DNA from: Denitromonas halophila
Lineage (GTDB): Bacteria; Pseudomonadota; Gammaproteobacteria; Burkholderiales; Rhodocyclaceae
Direction: 5' to 3'
DNA length: 64,000 bases
Assembly: GCF_007625155.1 (NCBI RefSeq)
Contig: NZ_VMNK01000005.1
Span: 62,001-126,000 of the forward strand
Under the pieces are notes generated by a model, which had not been told where the DNA came from, ran no database searches, and was given only the letters and a program-made list of their open reading frames with translations. Position 1 is the first letter of the stretch. Each line of letters opens with the position of its first letter. Positions 52,913-61,299 of the stretch are shown piece after piece. The position numbers were made by a program, and so were the translations under genes.

Positions 52913-53040
52913 GCGGCTTCTCCTGAGTCGTCATGCAACGTAAATTCGATTTGCGTGCCGCAGTATTGGCACGCTGCAACAATCGCGACATTGTGAGCAT
53001 CCACAGTTAACGCGCCGGGCATCCGTGATAACCGATACCG

Positions 53041-53940
53041 CTATGTTGGGTCGCCCGCGGCGAACCACTCGGTCAGAAAACTCACCATCGCCTGAACTTT
53101 GGCCGACAGATAACGCCGACTCGGATACACCGCGTGAACGGGCAACTCGCGGTACGACCACTCGGGCAACAAGGCTTCCAGCCGACCGCTATCGAGCAAG
53201 GGACTCGCCAGAAAGTCGGGCACCTGCACAATGCCGTCGCCACAGGCCGCCATCTCGGCGAGCAGCATGCCGTTGTTGGCACGCACCGCCCCGTTGATGC
53301 GCACCGCACAGGTCTCGCCCTGCGCGCCTTCGAACTGCCACAAGTTGCCTGTGGCGGCGTAGCTGTAACCCAGACAGTTGTGATCGGCCAGCGCCTCGGG
53401 ATGCGCCGGCACGCCATACGCTTTCAGATACGCCGGGGACGCCGCCAACACCAGACGTGCCGTGTCGATCCGCCGAGCCACCAGGTTATCGCTCCCCAAC
53501 CGCCCGACCCGGATCGCCAGATCCAGGCCTTCATCGACGAAGTCCGCCACGTTGTCCGACAAAGCCACATCCAGCGTCACCTCGGGATAGCGCTGCTGAA
53601 ATGCCGCAAATGCCGGCGCCAGACGATGAATAGACAGCGCAATCGGCGCCGACAGCCGAAGGCGCCCGGTTGGCCGGTGGGCCTCACCGGCCACCACCGC
53701 CTCCGTCTCGTCAAGGTCGGCGAGCAACTGAACGCAACGCTCAAAGTAGGCCTGTCCCGCATCGGTCGCACTCACCTTGCGCGTCGTGCGATTGAGCAGG
53801 CGCACATTCAAATGCGTTTCAAGCTGCGCCACATGCCGCGACACCGCCGACGTGGACACCCCCAACTGCGTGGCCGCAGCGGCAAACCCGCCGGCCTCGA
53901 CCACCGCACAGAACACCCGCATCGCCTCGATTCGATCCAC
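53041..53940 (-). CDS. LysR-family regulator divergent from the doxX-gst cluster
   Basis: A 299-residue regulator opening MDRIEAMRVFCAVVEAGGFA with the HTH AAAATQLGVSTSAVSRHVAQLE; this start belongs to the large group of betaproteobacterial LysR proteins that control single divergent stress or oxidoreductase operons. It is divergent from doxX with about 107 bases between, so that cluster is the likely target. Effector unknown. Confidence 0.9.
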   Translation of the reverse strand: MDRIEAMRVFCAVVEAGGFAAAATQLGVSTSAVSRHVAQLETHLNVRLLNRTTRKVSATDAGQAYFERCVQLLADLDETEAVVAGEAHRPTGRLRLSAPIALSIHRLAPAFAAFQQRYPEVTLDVALSDNVADFVDEGLDLAIRVGRLGSDNLVARRIDTARLVLAASPAYLKAYGVPAHPEALADHNCLGYSYAATGNLWQFEGAQGETCAVRINGAVRANNGMLLAEMAACGDGIVQVPDFLASPLLDSGRLEALLPEWSYRELPVHAVYPSRRYLSAKVQAMVSFLTEWFAAGDPT

Positions 53941-54047
53941 TCGACTATCCCCGTTTCTGCAACAGTTATTTGATGATTGGCCAGTTTATCCAACATCAAG
54001 GGATGGATAGACTTCCATTCATCGCATCCCCACCCCAGGAGCTCATC

Positions 54048-54479
54048 ATGCAAACCCAAACCAATACCACCGAACTGGGCATCGCCCTGCTACGCGTCAC
54101 GCTGGGCGTGATGTTCATCGCCCATGCTTTGCTCAAGATTTTTGTCTTCACCCTCCCCGGCACGGCCGGCTTCTTCGAGTCGGTCGGCCTGCCGGGCGCG
54201 CTGGCCTATGTGGTCACCCCGGTCGAACTCCTCGGCGGTATCGCACTGGTTGCTGGCCTGAAGACCCGGTGGGTGAGCCTCGCCCTGTTGCCGGTTCTGA
54301 TTGGCGCTGCCAGTGTCCACGCTGGCAACGGCTGGGTGTTCAGCGCGCCGAACGGTGGATGGGAATACCCTGTCTACTTGGCCATTGCCGCGCTGTCCCA
54401 AGCCCTGCTCGGCGGCGGCGCCTTTGCATTCGACAACCTGCGCCAGATCCAGCTGCCCCGCCTCGGTCAGGCCGCATAA
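54048..54479 (+). CDS. DoxX family membrane protein
   Basis: A 143-residue protein with four hydrophobic segments and the DoxX patterns ALLRVTLGVMFIAHALLKIF and PVELLGGIALVAGL. DoxX proteins are thiosulfate:quinone oxidoreductase-related or of unknown membrane function. ATG 54048 has AGGAG six bases upstream. The gene starts a doxX-gst-tautomerase group with short gaps, divergent from a LysR gene. Confidence 0.88.
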   Translation: MQTQTNTTELGIALLRVTLGVMFIAHALLKIFVFTLPGTAGFFESVGLPGALAYVVTPVELLGGIALVAGLKTRWVSLALLPVLIGAASVHAGNGWVFSAPNGGWEYPVYLAIAALSQALLGGGAFAFDNLRQIQLPRLGQAA

Positions 54480-54511
54480 GACGCAACACCCCCCAACCCA
54501 CGGAGACCCCC

Positions 54512-55120
54512 ATGAAACTCTATTTCGCCCCTGGCACCTGCTCCCACTCCCCGCACATCGCCCTGCGCGAGGCGGGTCTGCCCTTCGAGCTGGTGCGTGT
54601 CGACCTCAAGACCAAGAAAACCGCCGACGGCCGCGACTACCTGGCCATCAGCCCCAACGGCTATGTGCCGGCACTCGAACTGGACGACGGCACCATCCTC
54701 ACCGAAGGCCCGGCCATCGTGCAGTACATCGCCGACCAGGCGCCGCAGAGCGGTCTCGCCCCAGCCAACGGCACCATCGCACGCTACCAACTGCAATCGG
54801 TGCTCGGCCTGATCAACTCCGAGATCCACAAAGGCTTCTCGCCACTGTTCAAGCCCGACACCGTCGAGGCGGCCAAGGCCGTTGCAAAAACCCATCTCGC
54901 CAATCGCATCGGCAGCATCGCCAAGCGACTCGAAGGCCAGGACTATCTCACCGGCAATCAATTCACCGTCGCCGACGGCTACCTCTACACCGTGCTCGGT
55001 TGGGGGCAGTTCGTCGATGTGGATGTCCATCGCTGGCCGGCGATCACCGCATTCCTGGAACGCGTTGCCGCCCGTCCGAGTGTTCAGGCCGCGCGCGAAG
55101 CCGAAGGCCTCAACGCCTGA
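54512..55120 (+). CDS. Glutathione S-transferase (GstA-like)
   Basis: A 202-residue enzyme with an N-terminal thioredoxin-like domain (MKLYFAPGTCSHSPHIALREAG, with the catalytic Cys/Ser region near 10-12 as in bacterial beta-class GST) and a helical C-terminal domain (about 85-200, with NQFTVADGYLYTVLGW). It conjugates electrophiles to glutathione. ATG 54512 is preceded by GGAG. The open frame upstream is not coding. Confidence 0.94.
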   Translation: MKLYFAPGTCSHSPHIALREAGLPFELVRVDLKTKKTADGRDYLAISPNGYVPALELDDGTILTEGPAIVQYIADQAPQSGLAPANGTIARYQLQSVLGLINSEIHKGFSPLFKPDTVEAAKAVAKTHLANRIGSIAKRLEGQDYLTGNQFTVADGYLYTVLGWGQFVDVDVHRWPAITAFLERVAARPSVQAAREAEGLNA

Positions 55121-55167
55121 GCCCCCCTGCCCGCCCCACCCGGGGCGGGTTTAACGGAGACCGCAAC

Positions 55168-55569
55168 ATGCCTTATCTGCACCTGCGCCTCGCCGCAGCG
55201 GCATCGGACACGCTCGCCGAAAAGGCCAGTGCCGTGCTGCTCGAACACACCACCACGCTGCTTGGCAAAAAGCCCGATGTCACCGCCATCCGCGTCGAAT
55301 TTGTCGATCCAAAGTACTGGCGAATCGGCGGCACCCCGCTGGTAAAAAGCGGTCGCGGCGCCTTTCATCTCGACATCAAGATCACCGACGGCACCAACAC
55401 CAAGGCGCAGAAGGCGAGCTATGTGCAGCGCGTCTTCGACGATCTCTCGGCGCTGCTCCCCGCTTGCGACCCGACCAGCTATATCGTGATCGACGATGTA
55501 CGTGCCGACGCCTGGGGCTTCGGCGGACGCACACAGGAAGCCCGTTTCATCCAGAGCCAGACGCTGTAA
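55168..55569 (+). CDS. Tautomerase-superfamily protein (4-OT-like, long form)
   Basis: A 133-residue protein with the key N-terminal Pro after Met removal (MPYLHLRLAAAASDTLAEKA), so Pro1 is the catalytic base of the tautomerase fold. The length suggests a fused or double 4-oxalocrotonate tautomerase unit of about 130 residues. It follows the GST by 47 bases and is closed by a terminator, completing an electrophile/aromatic-related cluster; the real substrate is unknown. Confidence 0.85.
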   Translation: MPYLHLRLAAAASDTLAEKASAVLLEHTTTLLGKKPDVTAIRVEFVDPKYWRIGGTPLVKSGRGAFHLDIKITDGTNTKAQKASYVQRVFDDLSALLPACDPTSYIVIDDVRADAWGFGGRTQEARFIQSQTL

Positions 55570-55589
55570 CGCACACTCGCGCCCCCAAA

Positions 55590-55618
55590 GGCCACCCCGC
55601 GTCGGGTGGCCATTTTTT
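55590..55618 (+). terminator. Terminator after the tautomerase gene
   Basis: An 8-bp stem (ggccaccc / gggtggcc) with a 6-base loop, followed by a run of six T. Ends the doxX-gst-tautomerase group. Confidence 0.85.
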
Positions 55619-55716
55619 GTCGCGCGCCGAGCGCTGAGCAGCACTTCGCGCCCACCGCAGCGAAACCCAAAAACAGGCATCATTCAGGCATCACCCCGAA
55701 CACAGAGAGTCCGTCC

Positions 55717-57150
55717 ATGCTCGAAAAACGCCAGTTCTACATCAACGGCCAGTGGGTCGCTCCCAAGCACGCCAAGGATCTCGAGGTCATCAACCCGAGC
55801 ACCGAGCAGGCCTGCGCCGTCATCTCGCTCGGCGACCAGGCCGACACCGATGCCGCCGTCGCCGCCGCCCGCGCCGCCTTCCCGGCCTGGCGTGACAAAA
55901 CGCTGGACGAGCGACTGAGCTACATCGACGCGCTGCTGCGCATCTACACCGAACGCGCCGACGACATGGCCGCCACCATCTCGCTCGAAATGGGCGCACC
56001 CATCGACCTTGCCAAAATGGCGCAGAGCGCCGCCGGCGCCGGCCACATCAAGACATTTCTGCGCGCCGCGCGCGGCTTCGCCTTCGAGCGCCCGCTCGGC
56101 GAGCACGCGCCGACCACCCGCATCCGCTACGAGCCGATCGGCGTCTGCGGCCTGATCACGCCATGGAACTGGCCGATGAACCAGGTCACGCTCAAGGTCA
56201 TCCCGGCGCTCGCCACCGGCTGCACCGTGGTGCTCAAGCCTTCGGAAATTGCGCCGCTGTCCTCGATGCTGTTTGCCGAAATGATCGACGCCGCCGGTTT
56301 CCCGGCCGGCGTGTTCAACCTGGTCAACGGCGACGGCCCCGGCGTCGGCACGCAGCTGTCCGGCCACCCGGACGTGGACATGATCTCCTTCACCGGCTCC
56401 ACCCGCGCCGGCATCGCCATCTCCAAGAACGCCGCCGACACCGTCAAGCGCGTCAGCCTCGAGCTCGGCGGCAAAGGCGCCAACCTGATCTTCGCCGATG
56501 CCGACGAAAAAGCCGTGGTACGCGGCGTGCGCCGCTGCTTTGGCAACTCGGGGCAGTCCTGCAACGCGCCGACGCGCATGCTGGTCGAGCGGTCCATTTA
56601 CGATCAAGCCGTCGCCACCGCCGCGCAGGTCGCCCAGGCCACGGCCGTCGACCTCGCCGAACGCGAAGGCCCGCACATCGGCCCCGTCGTCTCCGCCGCC
56701 CAGTTCGACAAGATCCAGCGCCTTATCCAGACCGGCATCGACGAAGGCGCCCGCCTCGTCGCCGGTGGCCCCGGCAAACCCGAAGGCCGCGACACCGGCT
56801 ACTTCGTGCGCCCAACCGTGTTCGCCGACGTCACCAACACCATGACCATCGCCCGCGAGGAAATCTTTGGCCCGGTGCTCAGCCTCATCCCCTTCGATAC
56901 CGAAGAAGACGCCATCGCCATCGCCAACGACAGCCCCTACGGCCTCACCCACTATCTGCAAACGCAAGACCCGGCCCGCGTAAAACGCGTCGCCAGCGCC
57001 CTGCGCGCCGGCATGGTCGAGGTCAACGGCAAGCCGCTCGGCGCAGGCGCGCCGTTTGGCGGCTACAAGCAGTCAGGCAACGGGCGCGAAGGCGGCGTGT
57101 GGGGCCTGGAGGATTTTCTGGAGGTGAAGGCGGTCAGCGACTGGCAATAA
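55717..57150 (+). CDS. Aldehyde dehydrogenase family protein
   Basis: A 477-residue NAD(P)-dependent dehydrogenase with GVCGLITPWNWPMNQVTLKV, FTGSTRAGIAISKNA, VSLELGGKGANLIF and catalytic Cys in GNSGQSCNAPTR. ATG 55717 (MLEKRQFYINGQW) matches family starts; the frame runs back into the terminator region and is rejected. A broad-specificity aliphatic/aromatic aldehyde enzyme; substrate unknown. It appears monocistronic. Confidence 0.92.
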   Translation: MLEKRQFYINGQWVAPKHAKDLEVINPSTEQACAVISLGDQADTDAAVAAARAAFPAWRDKTLDERLSYIDALLRIYTERADDMAATISLEMGAPIDLAKMAQSAAGAGHIKTFLRAARGFAFERPLGEHAPTTRIRYEPIGVCGLITPWNWPMNQVTLKVIPALATGCTVVLKPSEIAPLSSMLFAEMIDAAGFPAGVFNLVNGDGPGVGTQLSGHPDVDMISFTGSTRAGIAISKNAADTVKRVSLELGGKGANLIFADADEKAVVRGVRRCFGNSGQSCNAPTRMLVERSIYDQAVATAAQVAQATAVDLAEREGPHIGPVVSAAQFDKIQRLIQTGIDEGARLVAGGPGKPEGRDTGYFVRPTVFADVTNTMTIAREEIFGPVLSLIPFDTEEDAIAIANDSPYGLTHYLQTQDPARVKRVASALRAGMVEVNGKPLGAGAPFGGYKQSGNGREGGVWGLEDFLEVKAVSDWQ

Positions 57151-57450
57151 GCTGCTGACGATCGGGGCAGGCCGACATCACGATGCCCCGACCTTAACAG
57201 CTTCGGACCGGCTTCCGCGCGCTGCCGCAGCGAGTGTCGGCTGCCATGGAAGAGGAGACAGGGCTCCATGGCCTGCACGGTAGATCTCAACATCTACGGC
57301 ACGAGAGCGCGCGCCGAATGTCTTGGAAGGTGAGATTTTCGCCCAGACTGAAATGCTATGTTCCCCTGCGGCACCTATCGGCCAGAAGCAGACGGTCGGC
57401 CTCGCGTCCGGTTACCGGACGCTCTGGCCGTCGGGAAGGTGAGGAGTCGA
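57151..57450. other. Intergenic region between aldehyde dehydrogenase and intI
   Basis: An 8-bp inverted repeat (tcggggca / tgccccga, 57162-57191) just after the aldehyde dehydrogenase stop could be a weak terminator; it has no T-run. The rest holds no reading frame with a recognisable product and no attC signature that I can see. It marks the left border of the integron. Confidence 0.45.
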
Positions 57451-58435
57451 CTAGCTTGAGAGGGCGTCGAAGGGGCTGACGACCTGTCGTGTGGCCTCAA
57501 GCACGTGTGTGTAGATCATCGTCGTCTGAAGGCTGCGATGGCCCAGTAGGAGTTGAATCGTTCGTATGTCGGTGCCAGCGGACAGCAGGTGGGTTGCAAA
57601 GCTGTGTCGCAGACAATGCAAGCTCGCGTGCTTGTGAATCTGCGCTCGACGGACGGCCTGTTTGAAGGCGCGCTGCACCGTTGACTCCGAGGTGTGCCAT
57701 CGCACCATCCGGCCGCTGTTGCCCCACGGTCGAAGCTTTGCCGACGGGAAGACGTATTGCCACGTGAGCGATTGCGAGGCTGAAGGGTACTTGCGGTCAA
57801 GCGCATTGGGCATCGGTGCCAGGCCTCCACCTCGCGCAAGATCGTCGCGGTGAAGAGCCGCAACACGAAGCAAGTGCTGCTGAAGGACTGGCGCAAGACC
57901 TTCCGGAAGAACGGTCGTGCGATCTTTCGAGCCCTTGCTATTTCGCACGGATACCGTGCGAGATGTGAAATCGACGTCCTTGACCCGAAGACTCACACAT
58001 TCGTGTACGCGCAGCCCGGCACCGTACATCAACTGAGCCATTACGCGTGTAGTGCCTTCCATGTGGGCAAACACCTGCTGGACTTCGCTTACGGTCAATA
58101 CGACCGGTACGCGATGTCTGCGCTGAACTCGCTTCAGTCCCTGCATCTGGCCCAGAGATTGGCCGAGCACGGACTCATAGAGAAAGACGACCGCGTTGAG
58201 CGCCTGGGACTGTGTGGAAGCCGAGACATGACGCTGGACAGCCAAGTGGTTCAGGAACTGTTCGACCTGCGCGGAACCCATCTGCGCAGGGTGGCGCCGA
58301 TTATGAAAGAGAATGTACTGGCGTACCCAATAACGGTATGCTTTTGCCGTACGCGGGCTGAAGTGCCGCCGTCGGCAAACGGTGACGAGTTGATCAAGAA
58401 GGCGCGGGGGCTGTTGTCCGTTCTGCTCACCCCAT
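57451..58435 (-). CDS. intI: IntI-type integron integrase with a 5' frameshift
   Basis: A tyrosine recombinase with the core-binding domain (AYRYWVRQYILFHNRRHPAQ, ERHVSAS-like RHVSASTQ) and catalytic RKHRHY residues in GAGLRVHECVSLRV, SLHCLRHSFATHLL, LLGHRSLQTTMIYTHV. The IntI-only extra helix between motifs is present (ALDRKYPSASQSLTW). The ATG at 58435 has GGAG eight bases upstream but reads ATG GGG TGA; skipping one T (58429) gives MGEQNGQQPPRLLDQLVT, a normal IntI start. The next in-frame ATG, 58281, gives 276 residues lacking part of the DNA-binding domain. Probably inactive unless the extra base is an error. Confidence 0.88.
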
Positions 58436-58637
58436 GAGGGTCACTCCTTTTGACTGAGGGGAAAAAGCACACAGTCTAGCCCGCCGTGGCCAGAGCGAGC
58501 ATGCCCCGATAACAAGGTTGTTTAACTGACAGCGCAACGCTTAACTTTATGATAAATAGCGTTTTTTCCACACAGGCAATCTACCCAAAATATCAATTGA
58601 TATACGGACCCCTGTGTCCGTGTAAACACTGTTAGCC
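58436..58637. other. attI and cassette-promoter region
   Basis: An AT-rich stretch between intI and the first cassette. Recombination would occur in gttagcc at 58631-58637, after the G. Upstream tgtaaac may be the inverse half of the simple site. No LexA-type box (CTGT-N8-ACAG) is visible. Confidence 0.7.
58526..58553 (+). promoter_or_regulatory. Candidate cassette promoter (Pc)
   Basis: CTGACA and TATGAT, each five of six consensus, are separated by 16 bases on the plus strand and lie about 80 bases before the attI crossover. The orientation would transcribe both cassettes. Confidence 0.5.
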
Positions 58638-58656
58638 CTCAGAAGAAGTCCCAGCC

Positions 58657-59028
58657 ATGTCCAAAGTCGCATCACCTCTTCAAATCGCAGCTTCGCTTAC
58701 AGAGTTCTGGTCTCCTCGCGTTGTCGCCGAGCTCGACGAATCGTATGTCAAGGTAGCCAAGGTCCAAGGCTCACTTGCTTGGCACAGTCACGAAAACGAA
58801 GATGAGCTATTCCTCATACTCAAGGGTCATCTTCGGATCGAAATGGAAGCCGGCAACGTCGAGCTTGATGAAGGCGAAATGTTTGTCGTTCCCAAAGGCG
58901 TTCGCCACAATCCAGTAGCTGAGCAAGAGTGCTTGATCATGCTCGTAGAGCGCAAGGCAACGCTCCATACGGGTGATGTGGTCACGGAGAAGACTCGCTC
59001 CTTGGTCGAGCAGCTCCGCCCAGTATGA
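58657..59028 (+). CDS. Cassette 1: cupin-domain protein
   Basis: A 123-residue single cupin. Motif 1 is seen in SLAWHSHENEDELFLILKG (two His and Glu for the metal) and motif 2 in GEMFVVPKGVRHNP (third His). Small cupins may be mannose-6-phosphate-isomerase-like or ligand binding; the substrate is unknown. The cassette has lower GC and a different codon style from its surroundings, as expected for an acquired cassette. The ATG is 26 bases into the cassette. Confidence 0.85.
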   Translation: MSKVASPLQIAASLTEFWSPRVVAELDESYVKVAKVQGSLAWHSHENEDELFLILKGHLRIEMEAGNVELDEGEMFVVPKGVRHNPVAEQECLIMLVERKATLHTGDVVTEKTRSLVEQLRPV

Positions 59029-59047
59029 GCGCGCAGCACCGCCCGAA

Positions 59048-59110
59048 GGCTAACCCCTCCGTCAAGGAGACGTCCCGCAAGCGGGCCGCCCCTTACGTCG
59101 AACGTTGGGC
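59048..59110. repeat. attC site of cassette 1
   Basis: 63 bases from inverse core ggctaac to core gttgggc. Inner boxes ccctccgtcaa and ttacgtcgaac are shared with the second attC, with a stem of cgtcccgc / gcgggc between. One unpaired base in the inner arm fits the extrahelical bases that set attC strand choice. Confidence 0.88.
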
Positions 59111-59130
59111 GTCTTTCTCGCATCAATCCT

Positions 59131-59553
59131 ATGAAGACCATCTACACCTTGAAGAACGAACTGGCTGCTGATCCCGGCCAAGTTGCCGCAGCACAAGCTC
59201 TTACCCTCGATGCTTCACGCCCTTTCGGCTTGAATGGCACTTTTGGGCTCTTCGGCTCAGACGAATGGTGGAAGAGCATCGAGAACGGACTGCTCGGCCA
59301 AACGGTGCTTTCCGGTGTGATCACGTCCTTGCGACGAGTGGGAATGCATAACGAATCGCAGGAATTCGTCATGCGCCTAGATAGCGGTGGCACCTACGCG
59401 TATGACACAGTGGCTGACACCAAGCACGACGTAAAGATGTATGTCGTCGGAAAGAAGGCCCGCGTCGTGCTAGTCCGCGATCCTTGGAAAAGACCGTCTG
59501 CCGCCCGGGGCACACATTCCGAGATCGTCATTGAAATTGCGGTTGAAGAATGA
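59131..59553 (+). CDS. Cassette 2: protein of unknown function
   Basis: Not recognised. The 140-residue protein opens MKTIYTLKNELAADPGQVAA; it contains GLNGTFGLFGSDEWWKSIENGL and two hydrophobic-alternating stretches that suggest beta strands (KHDVKMYVVGKKARVVLV), and has no signal peptide or membrane helix. It is the only gene in its cassette; no strong ribosome site precedes it. Typical of integron ORFans. No function is offered. Confidence 0.78.
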   Translation: MKTIYTLKNELAADPGQVAAAQALTLDASRPFGLNGTFGLFGSDEWWKSIENGLLGQTVLSGVITSLRRVGMHNESQEFVMRLDSGGTYAYDTVADTKHDVKMYVVGKKARVVLVRDPWKRPSAARGTHSEIVIEIAVEE

Positions 59554-59563
59554 AGGTGGAGAC

Positions 59564-59659
59564 GCCCAACCCCTCCGTCAACCGGACCGCCTGCAAGCTG
59601 CGCTTGCAGGTTCGCTCCGGCCTTCGGCCTCCGCCGGCCGGTTACGTCGAACGTTGAGC
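59564..59659. repeat. attC site of cassette 2
   Basis: 96 bases from gcccaac to gttgagc. It shares the inner boxes ccctccgtcaa and ttacgtcgaac with the first attC, and has a longer imperfect stem (ctgcaagctgcgcttgcag and ccggccttcggcctccgccgg). The downstream gttgagc is the end of the array. Confidence 0.88.
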
Positions 59660-59730
59660 GTCAGCTTTTTCAATTCTCCAATGTCAGCAACGGGTCGTTT
59701 GCTGCCGTGAAGAGAGTCGCCAAGCAGTGT

Positions 59731-59766
59731 GAAGGGCTCCCGAGGGAGCCCTTCAGCGTTTCTTCT
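59731..59766 (+). terminator. Hairpin after the cassette array
   Basis: A perfect 11-bp stem (gaagggctccc / gggagcccttc) with a 2-base loop, followed by a moderately T-rich agcgtttcttctc. It lies between the cassettes and the convergent racemase gene. Apart from this, 59660-59808 holds nothing recognisable. Confidence 0.6.
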
Positions 59767-59808
59767 CATCATCGGTGACAAAAGCATCTCACCTATTTGG
59801 CACAGATC

Positions 59809-61290
59809 TCACCTTTTGTGGCTCCCGACAGCGAGAGCCACGCAACTCCCCGCCAGAATAGCCGTCGGGTCGATCAAAGGGGCGCGCGGCTCGACGGCAT
59901 CGCCCAGCTCGATCAGCGGCAGTTCGGTGCAACCGAGCACGATGACTTCGGCGCCGTGTGCTTGCACATGCGCGATTGCCGCGGTGAGATGCGTGGTGCA
60001 CTCGCCAGAGGTGAAGCCGGCCTTGACGCCGCTGGCACCGTAGATGGATTCCATCACCCGCGCCTGCATGGCTTCGTCCGGCACTACCTGCTGGAGCCCG
60101 GCGGCTTCGATCACGCTTTTGTAAACGCCGCTGGTTACCGTGCCCGAGGTGGCGAGGAGGCCGACCCGGGTGACGCCGGGCATGGTCTCGCGGATGTGGC
60201 GGACGACTTCGGTGAGCATGTTGACGATGGGGATGTCGAGATACGGCTGGATCCGGTCGACATAGGCGTGCGCGGTGTTGCAGGGGATGGCGATGGCGTC
60301 GGCGCCGTCGGCCTTGAGCCGCATGCAGGTGGCGAGCAGCGGAATGGTGGGGTCGTCGCCGCCGGCGATCAGGTTGGCGGTGCGGTCGGGGATCTGCGGG
60401 TTCTGTTCGACGACCATCTTGATGTGGTCCTGGTCGCGGGCGGCGGCGGTGAGTTTGACGACCTTGCGCATGAAATCGACCGTCGCAGCCGGGCCAACGC
60501 CACCCACCACACCGAGCTTGAACTCCCGGCTCGGCGTGGCGGCATCGATGCCCAGCGCGTACTCGGCATACAGCAGATTGGAGTCGAGCAAGGGCACCGG
60601 CACCAGCGGGCGCAGCGAGTCGATAAGCACCGGGATTTCGGTCATGCCGGGGACGATGACTTCGGCCCCCGCATCGATCAGTCGCAAGCAGGCTTCGAGC
60701 AGCAGGTGCTGACACTCGCCGCCGTGGTGACCGGCCCGCACGCCGTTTGGCCCGTAGATGGCCTGCATGACCGTATTGACCTGCGTCTCTTCATCCGGAT
60801 AAATGATCTGCGCAAAGGGGCCGATCTCACGCTCGAACATGCCGGCGCGTTTGAGGAAGGTGGAGGTCAGCACACCGATCTTGCGCACGCCACTCAGTTC
60901 GGTGGTGACATGCCGGCGCAAGGCGTCGAACACGCTGACCACCTGGAGATTGACCTCGGGCGTGATCTCGCGCAGAAAGGTGTGCGACAGAAAACACGGC
61001 ACCAGGGCAGTGTCGATACCGCGCGCTTCCATGTCCTTGAGCGCGTTGTAGACATAGAACTTGCGTCGCGTCGGATCGTAATTGCCGTCGGCCACGATCG
61101 CGCCTTCGCCGAAATGGCGCTGCTCAAAGGCGATGTCAGTACCCGACAGGCTGGACATGCGTTGCGCGGTCCGGATCATCTTGAGCAAGACGTCGGCGCC
61201 ACCGAGCGCGCCCAGGCCACCGACAATGCCGAAGCGTCGTTTCTTGGGATCGAGAGATGCGTGATTCGCCACTGGCTTCATTCCATTCAT
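59809..61290 (-). CDS. Tandem-domain Asp/Glu racemase homologue
   Basis: The 493-residue protein is two Asp/Glu racemase domains in line. Domain 1 (about 18-255) has FGIVGGLGALG and VPCFLSH (Cys99), but its second site reads VPGMTEIP: Gly215 stands where the catalytic Cys should be. Domain 2 (257-485) has LGVVGGVGPAATVDFM and both cysteines, IPCNTAH (Cys337) and LGCTELP (Cys454). A racemase with one active and one degenerate half is the best reading. It is 3' of gltP on the same strand and could make or clear D-amino acids. Start 61290 or 61281; a longer start at 61314 lies inside a hairpin. Confidence 0.85.
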   Translation of the reverse strand: MNGMKPVANHASLDPKKRRFGIVGGLGALGGADVLLKMIRTAQRMSSLSGTDIAFEQRHFGEGAIVADGNYDPTRRKFYVYNALKDMEARGIDTALVPCFLSHTFLREITPEVNLQVVSVFDALRRHVTTELSGVRKIGVLTSTFLKRAGMFEREIGPFAQIIYPDEETQVNTVMQAIYGPNGVRAGHHGGECQHLLLEACLRLIDAGAEVIVPGMTEIPVLIDSLRPLVPVPLLDSNLLYAEYALGIDAATPSREFKLGVVGGVGPAATVDFMRKVVKLTAAARDQDHIKMVVEQNPQIPDRTANLIAGGDDPTIPLLATCMRLKADGADAIAIPCNTAHAYVDRIQPYLDIPIVNMLTEVVRHIRETMPGVTRVGLLATSGTVTSGVYKSVIEAAGLQQVVPDEAMQARVMESIYGASGVKAGFTSGECTTHLTAAIAHVQAHGAEVIVLGCTELPLIELGDAVEPRAPLIDPTAILAGSCVALAVGSHKR

Positions 61291-61299
61291 GATGATCAA

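Larger units (their letters stand above)
57451..59653. mobile_element. Chromosomal integron with two cassettes
   Basis: An integrase gene on the minus strand, an AT-rich attI/promoter region, then two plus-strand single-gene cassettes, each ended by an attC site: cassette 1 at 58632-59104 and cassette 2 at 59105-59653. Each cassette starts with a core site (gttagcc, gttgggc) that is the exact reverse complement of its own attC inverse core (ggctaac, gcccaac), which is the hallmark of inserted cassettes. No third attC is visible before the racemase gene. Confidence 0.9.

Noticed and set aside
54301-55569. One frame covering the doxX, GST and tautomerase region
   Set aside because: Only its last 133 codons are coding (the tautomerase, starting at 55168); the rest overlaps other real genes.
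57151-57450. Possible third attC or cassette left of intI
   Set aside because: No core/inverse-core pair or shared inner boxes were found; cassettes lie on the other side of intI, as expected.
57850-58437. Plus-strand frame opposite intI
   Set aside because: The IntI catalytic residues on the minus strand explain this region.
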